A stretch of 64,000 bases of DNA from contig NZ_MDJR01000001.1 of the NCBI RefSeq assembly GCF_001730685.1, positions 186,001-250,000 on the forward strand, read 5' to 3'. The notes beneath the pieces are model-generated. The model did not search any database, had not been told where the DNA came from, and saw nothing but the letters and a program-made list of their open reading frames with translations. Each line of letters begins with the position of its first letter. Positions within the stretch are counted from its first letter, which is position 1. Positions 62,449 to 64,000 of the stretch are shown piece by piece. A program made the position numbers and the translations under genes. The DNA comes from Caloranaerobacter ferrireducens. Lineage in GTDB: Bacteria; Bacillota; Clostridia; Tissierellales; Thermohalobacteraceae.

Positions 62449-63213
62449 ATGCTTACAAAAAGAATAATACCATGCCTTGATGTTAAAGCTGGAAGGGTTG
62501 TTAAAGGGACTAAGTTTAAAAATATAAAAGATGTTGATGATCCAGTAGAGCTTGCTAAATATTATAATGATCAGGGGGCAGATGAATTAGTGTTTTATGA
62601 TATTACAGCTTCTTATGAAAAAAGGAATATACTTTTAGATGTAGTTGAAAGAACGGCAGAAGAAGTATTTATCCCATTTACAGTAGGTGGAGGTATAAGA
62701 ACCATTGATGATTTTACTGTATTACTTAGGGCAGGAGCAGATAAAATTTCTATCAATTCAGCTGCAGTAAGAAGCCCTAATTTAATAAAGGAAGCTGCAT
62801 TAAAGTTTGGGTCACAATGTGTTGTACTTTCAATTGATGCGAAAAGGATGGACGGAAAAGAAAGATGGAATGTTTTTATAAATGGAGGAAGACTTGATAC
62901 AGGTCTTGATGCAATTGAATGGGCTAAACTTGGTGTTAGATTGGGAGCAGGAGAACTTGTAATAAATAGTATAGATGCTGATGGGGTCAAAAAAGGATAT
63001 GATATTGAGTTAATTAAAATAATTTCTGAAGAAGTTAATGTTCCGGTCATAGCTTCTGGTGGTGCAGGAAAAAAGGAGGATTTTTATGAAGTGTTATATG
63101 AAGGAAAGGCCGATGCTGCATTAGCTGCCTCTGTATTTCATTTTAAAGAGATTCTTATACAGGATTTAAAAAAGTATTTAGATAAAAAAGGCATAGCGGT
63201 GAGAAAGGGATGA
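62449..63213 (+). CDS. hisF: Imidazole glycerol phosphate synthase cyclase subunit HisF
   Basis: 254 residues, barrel with [42 protein letters not shown] and [12 protein letters not shown]. Makes IGP and AICAR with HisH. GGGGGTG site. Confidence 0.97.
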   Translation: MLTKRIIPCLDVKAGRVVKGTKFKNIKDVDDPVELAKYYNDQGADELVFYDITASYEKRNILLDVVERTAEEVFIPFTVGGGIRTIDDFTVLLRAGADKISINSAAVRSPNLIKEAALKFGSQCVVLSIDAKRMDGKERWNVFINGGRLDTGLDAIEWAKLGVRLGAGELVINSIDADGVKKGYDIELIKIISEEVNVPVIASGGAGKKEDFYEVLYEGKADAALAASVFHFKEILIQDLKKYLDKKGIAVRKG

Positions 63214-63218
63214 AATAG

Positions 63219-63848
63219 ATGGAGTTTGTTGAGAAAATAAAGTTTGATTTCAATGGTTTGGTTCCAGCTATAGTACAAGATGTAGAAACTAAAGAAGTTT
63301 TAATGCTTGCATATATGAATAAAGAATCTTTGCTAAAGACAATTGAGACGGGTAAAACATGGTTTTACAGTAGAAGTAGAAAAAAATTATGGAATAAAGG
63401 AGAAACATCGGGTAATTTTCAAGAGATTGTAGGTATGTATTATGATTGTGACGGTGATTCGATACTTATTAAAGTTAAGCAAAAGGGAGTAGCGTGTCAT
63501 ACAGGGGAATACTCTTGTTTTTACAATAAGATTTTAGAATCTAGAGCTTTAAGTAATAAAGACAATATAGATAAATTTATTAATTATCTATACAAACTGA
63601 TAGAAGATAGGAAAAATAATCCAAAAGAAGGTTCATATACGAGTTATTTATTTGAAAAAGGTTTGGATAAAATTCTTAAAAAAATAGGAGAAGAAACAAG
63701 TGAAGTTATAATTGGAGCTAAAAATAAAAGTAAAGAGGAAGTAATATATGAAGTTTCTGACTTAGTATATCATATTCTTGTTTTGATGGTAGAAATGAGA
63801 TTAACAGTTGAAGATATTAAAAGAGAGCTTTATAAAAGACATAAATAG
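63219..63848 (+). CDS. hisI: Bifunctional PR-AMP cyclohydrolase / PR-ATP pyrophosphatase HisIE
   Basis: 209 residues: HisI domain (about 1-112; [34 protein letters not shown]) and HisE domain (about 118-209; [12 protein letters not shown]). Does steps two and three of the pathway. Last his gene; a strong terminator follows. A histidinol-phosphate phosphatase is not in the operon. Confidence 0.96.
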   Translation: MEFVEKIKFDFNGLVPAIVQDVETKEVLMLAYMNKESLLKTIETGKTWFYSRSRKKLWNKGETSGNFQEIVGMYYDCDGDSILIKVKQKGVACHTGEYSCFYNKILESRALSNKDNIDKFINYLYKLIEDRKNNPKEGSYTSYLFEKGLDKILKKIGEETSEVIIGAKNKSKEEVIYEVSDLVYHILVLMVEMRLTVEDIKRELYKRHK

Positions 63849-63886
63849 GCTTAAGATAAAATATCTTAAGCCTTTATTTTTTCTTG
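63847..63886 (+). terminator. Rho-independent terminator of the histidine operon
   Basis: AGGCTTAAGATA / TATCTTAAGCCT with a 3-base loop and T-rich tail. Confidence 0.92.
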
Positions 63887-63957
63887 AAACTTATATTTAT
63901 TTAATAATATAAATGGTATAAAATTAAGTTACAGTAAAAAGTAAAGAGGTGTTTATA

Positions 63958-64000
63958 TTGATACTAACAATACTTACTAGTTTAGTAAATAGAGTCGGAA
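63958..64000 (+). CDS. Start of a LytS-like sensor protein (partial, cut by the window edge)
   Basis: TTG start with AGAGGTG spaced 6, reading MILTILTSLVNRVG. This resembles the first helix of 5TM-LYT sensor kinases (LytS: LVERVGL). Only 14 residues are visible, so the call is tentative. Confidence 0.4.
   Translation, partial: MILTILTSLVNRVG

Noticed and set aside
62613-63050. 145-codon minus-strand frame
   Set aside because: Antisense to hisF, no ribosome site, composition of a shadow frame.
1-64000. CRISPR arrays, tRNA or rRNA genes
   Set aside because: No regularly spaced direct repeats, no CCA-type tRNA folds or rRNA-like conserved blocks were noticed in any intergenic region.

Overview
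This window is AT-rich, low-GC DNA with AGGAGG-type ribosome binding sites, frequent TTG/GTG starts and many tight overlapping operons, which points to an anaerobic member of the Firmicutes class Clostridia. Pointers to strict or facultative anaerobiosis are the radical-SAM ThiH (not ThiO) route to thiamine, an HsmR/HsmA-like pair, a CoA-disulfide/persulfide reductase and a DUF1667 oxidoreductase operon. I cannot name the genus from sequence alone. No tRNA, rRNA, CRISPR array or intact transposase was seen.

Layout. 1-7.5 kb: gene debris, then an ABC-F ribosome-protection ATPase behind a leader-peptide/terminator attenuator, then a minus-strand TetR plus heterodimeric ABC drug exporter operon with two palindromic operators. 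7.5-11.5 kb: a YxiG-like orphan and a three-gene minus-strand polysaccharide cluster (GH16 hydrolase, processive GT2 synthase, NodB deacetylase). 11.9-20.5 kb: an ABC-2 exporter with two permeases, an MFS pump, two 'membrane protein + small XRE regulator' pairs, an M50-like protease and a DUF4153 protein. 20.6-24 kb: DUF89 phosphatase, flavodoxin, YjbQ, a YgbA-type NO-linked protein and an HsmR/HsmA-like heme-stress pair. 24.3-28 kb: a membrane dipeptidase, an unusual DNRLRE-glycosyltransferase fusion and a LysM-CAP secreted protein. 28-36 kb: a GntR-controlled flavoenzyme operon (GlpA-like, NAD/FAD oxidoreductase, DUF1667, alkyl-DHAP-synthase-like) followed by a CoA-disulfide reductase-rhodanese. 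37.3-43.5 kb: a TPP riboswitch and complete anaerobic thiamine operon thiS-thiF-thiG-thiH-thiD2E-thiC-tenI. 43.6-56 kb: transporters, a glycosyltransferase, an NSS symporter with its tiny subunit, an Fe-S membrane protein, two peptidases and small proteins. 56.2-63.8 kb: histidine operon hisZGDCBHAFIE, then the start of a LytS-like sensor.

How the genes work together. The thiamine and histidine blocks are self-contained biosynthetic operons; in the former a ThiD2-ThiE fusion replaces the missing ThiD. The first 16 kb is dominated by drug export and antibiotic response. The flavoenzyme operon appears to be an inducible oxidation pathway for a glycerol-3-phosphate-like or hydroxyacid substrate that I cannot identify.

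The most notable unexplained structure is a family of about 115-bp intergenic elements made of two adjacent hairpins: three full copies, one copy carrying an insertion and one half copy. The region at 17-102 looks like an 'empty' paralogue of one insertion site, which argues that the element moves.
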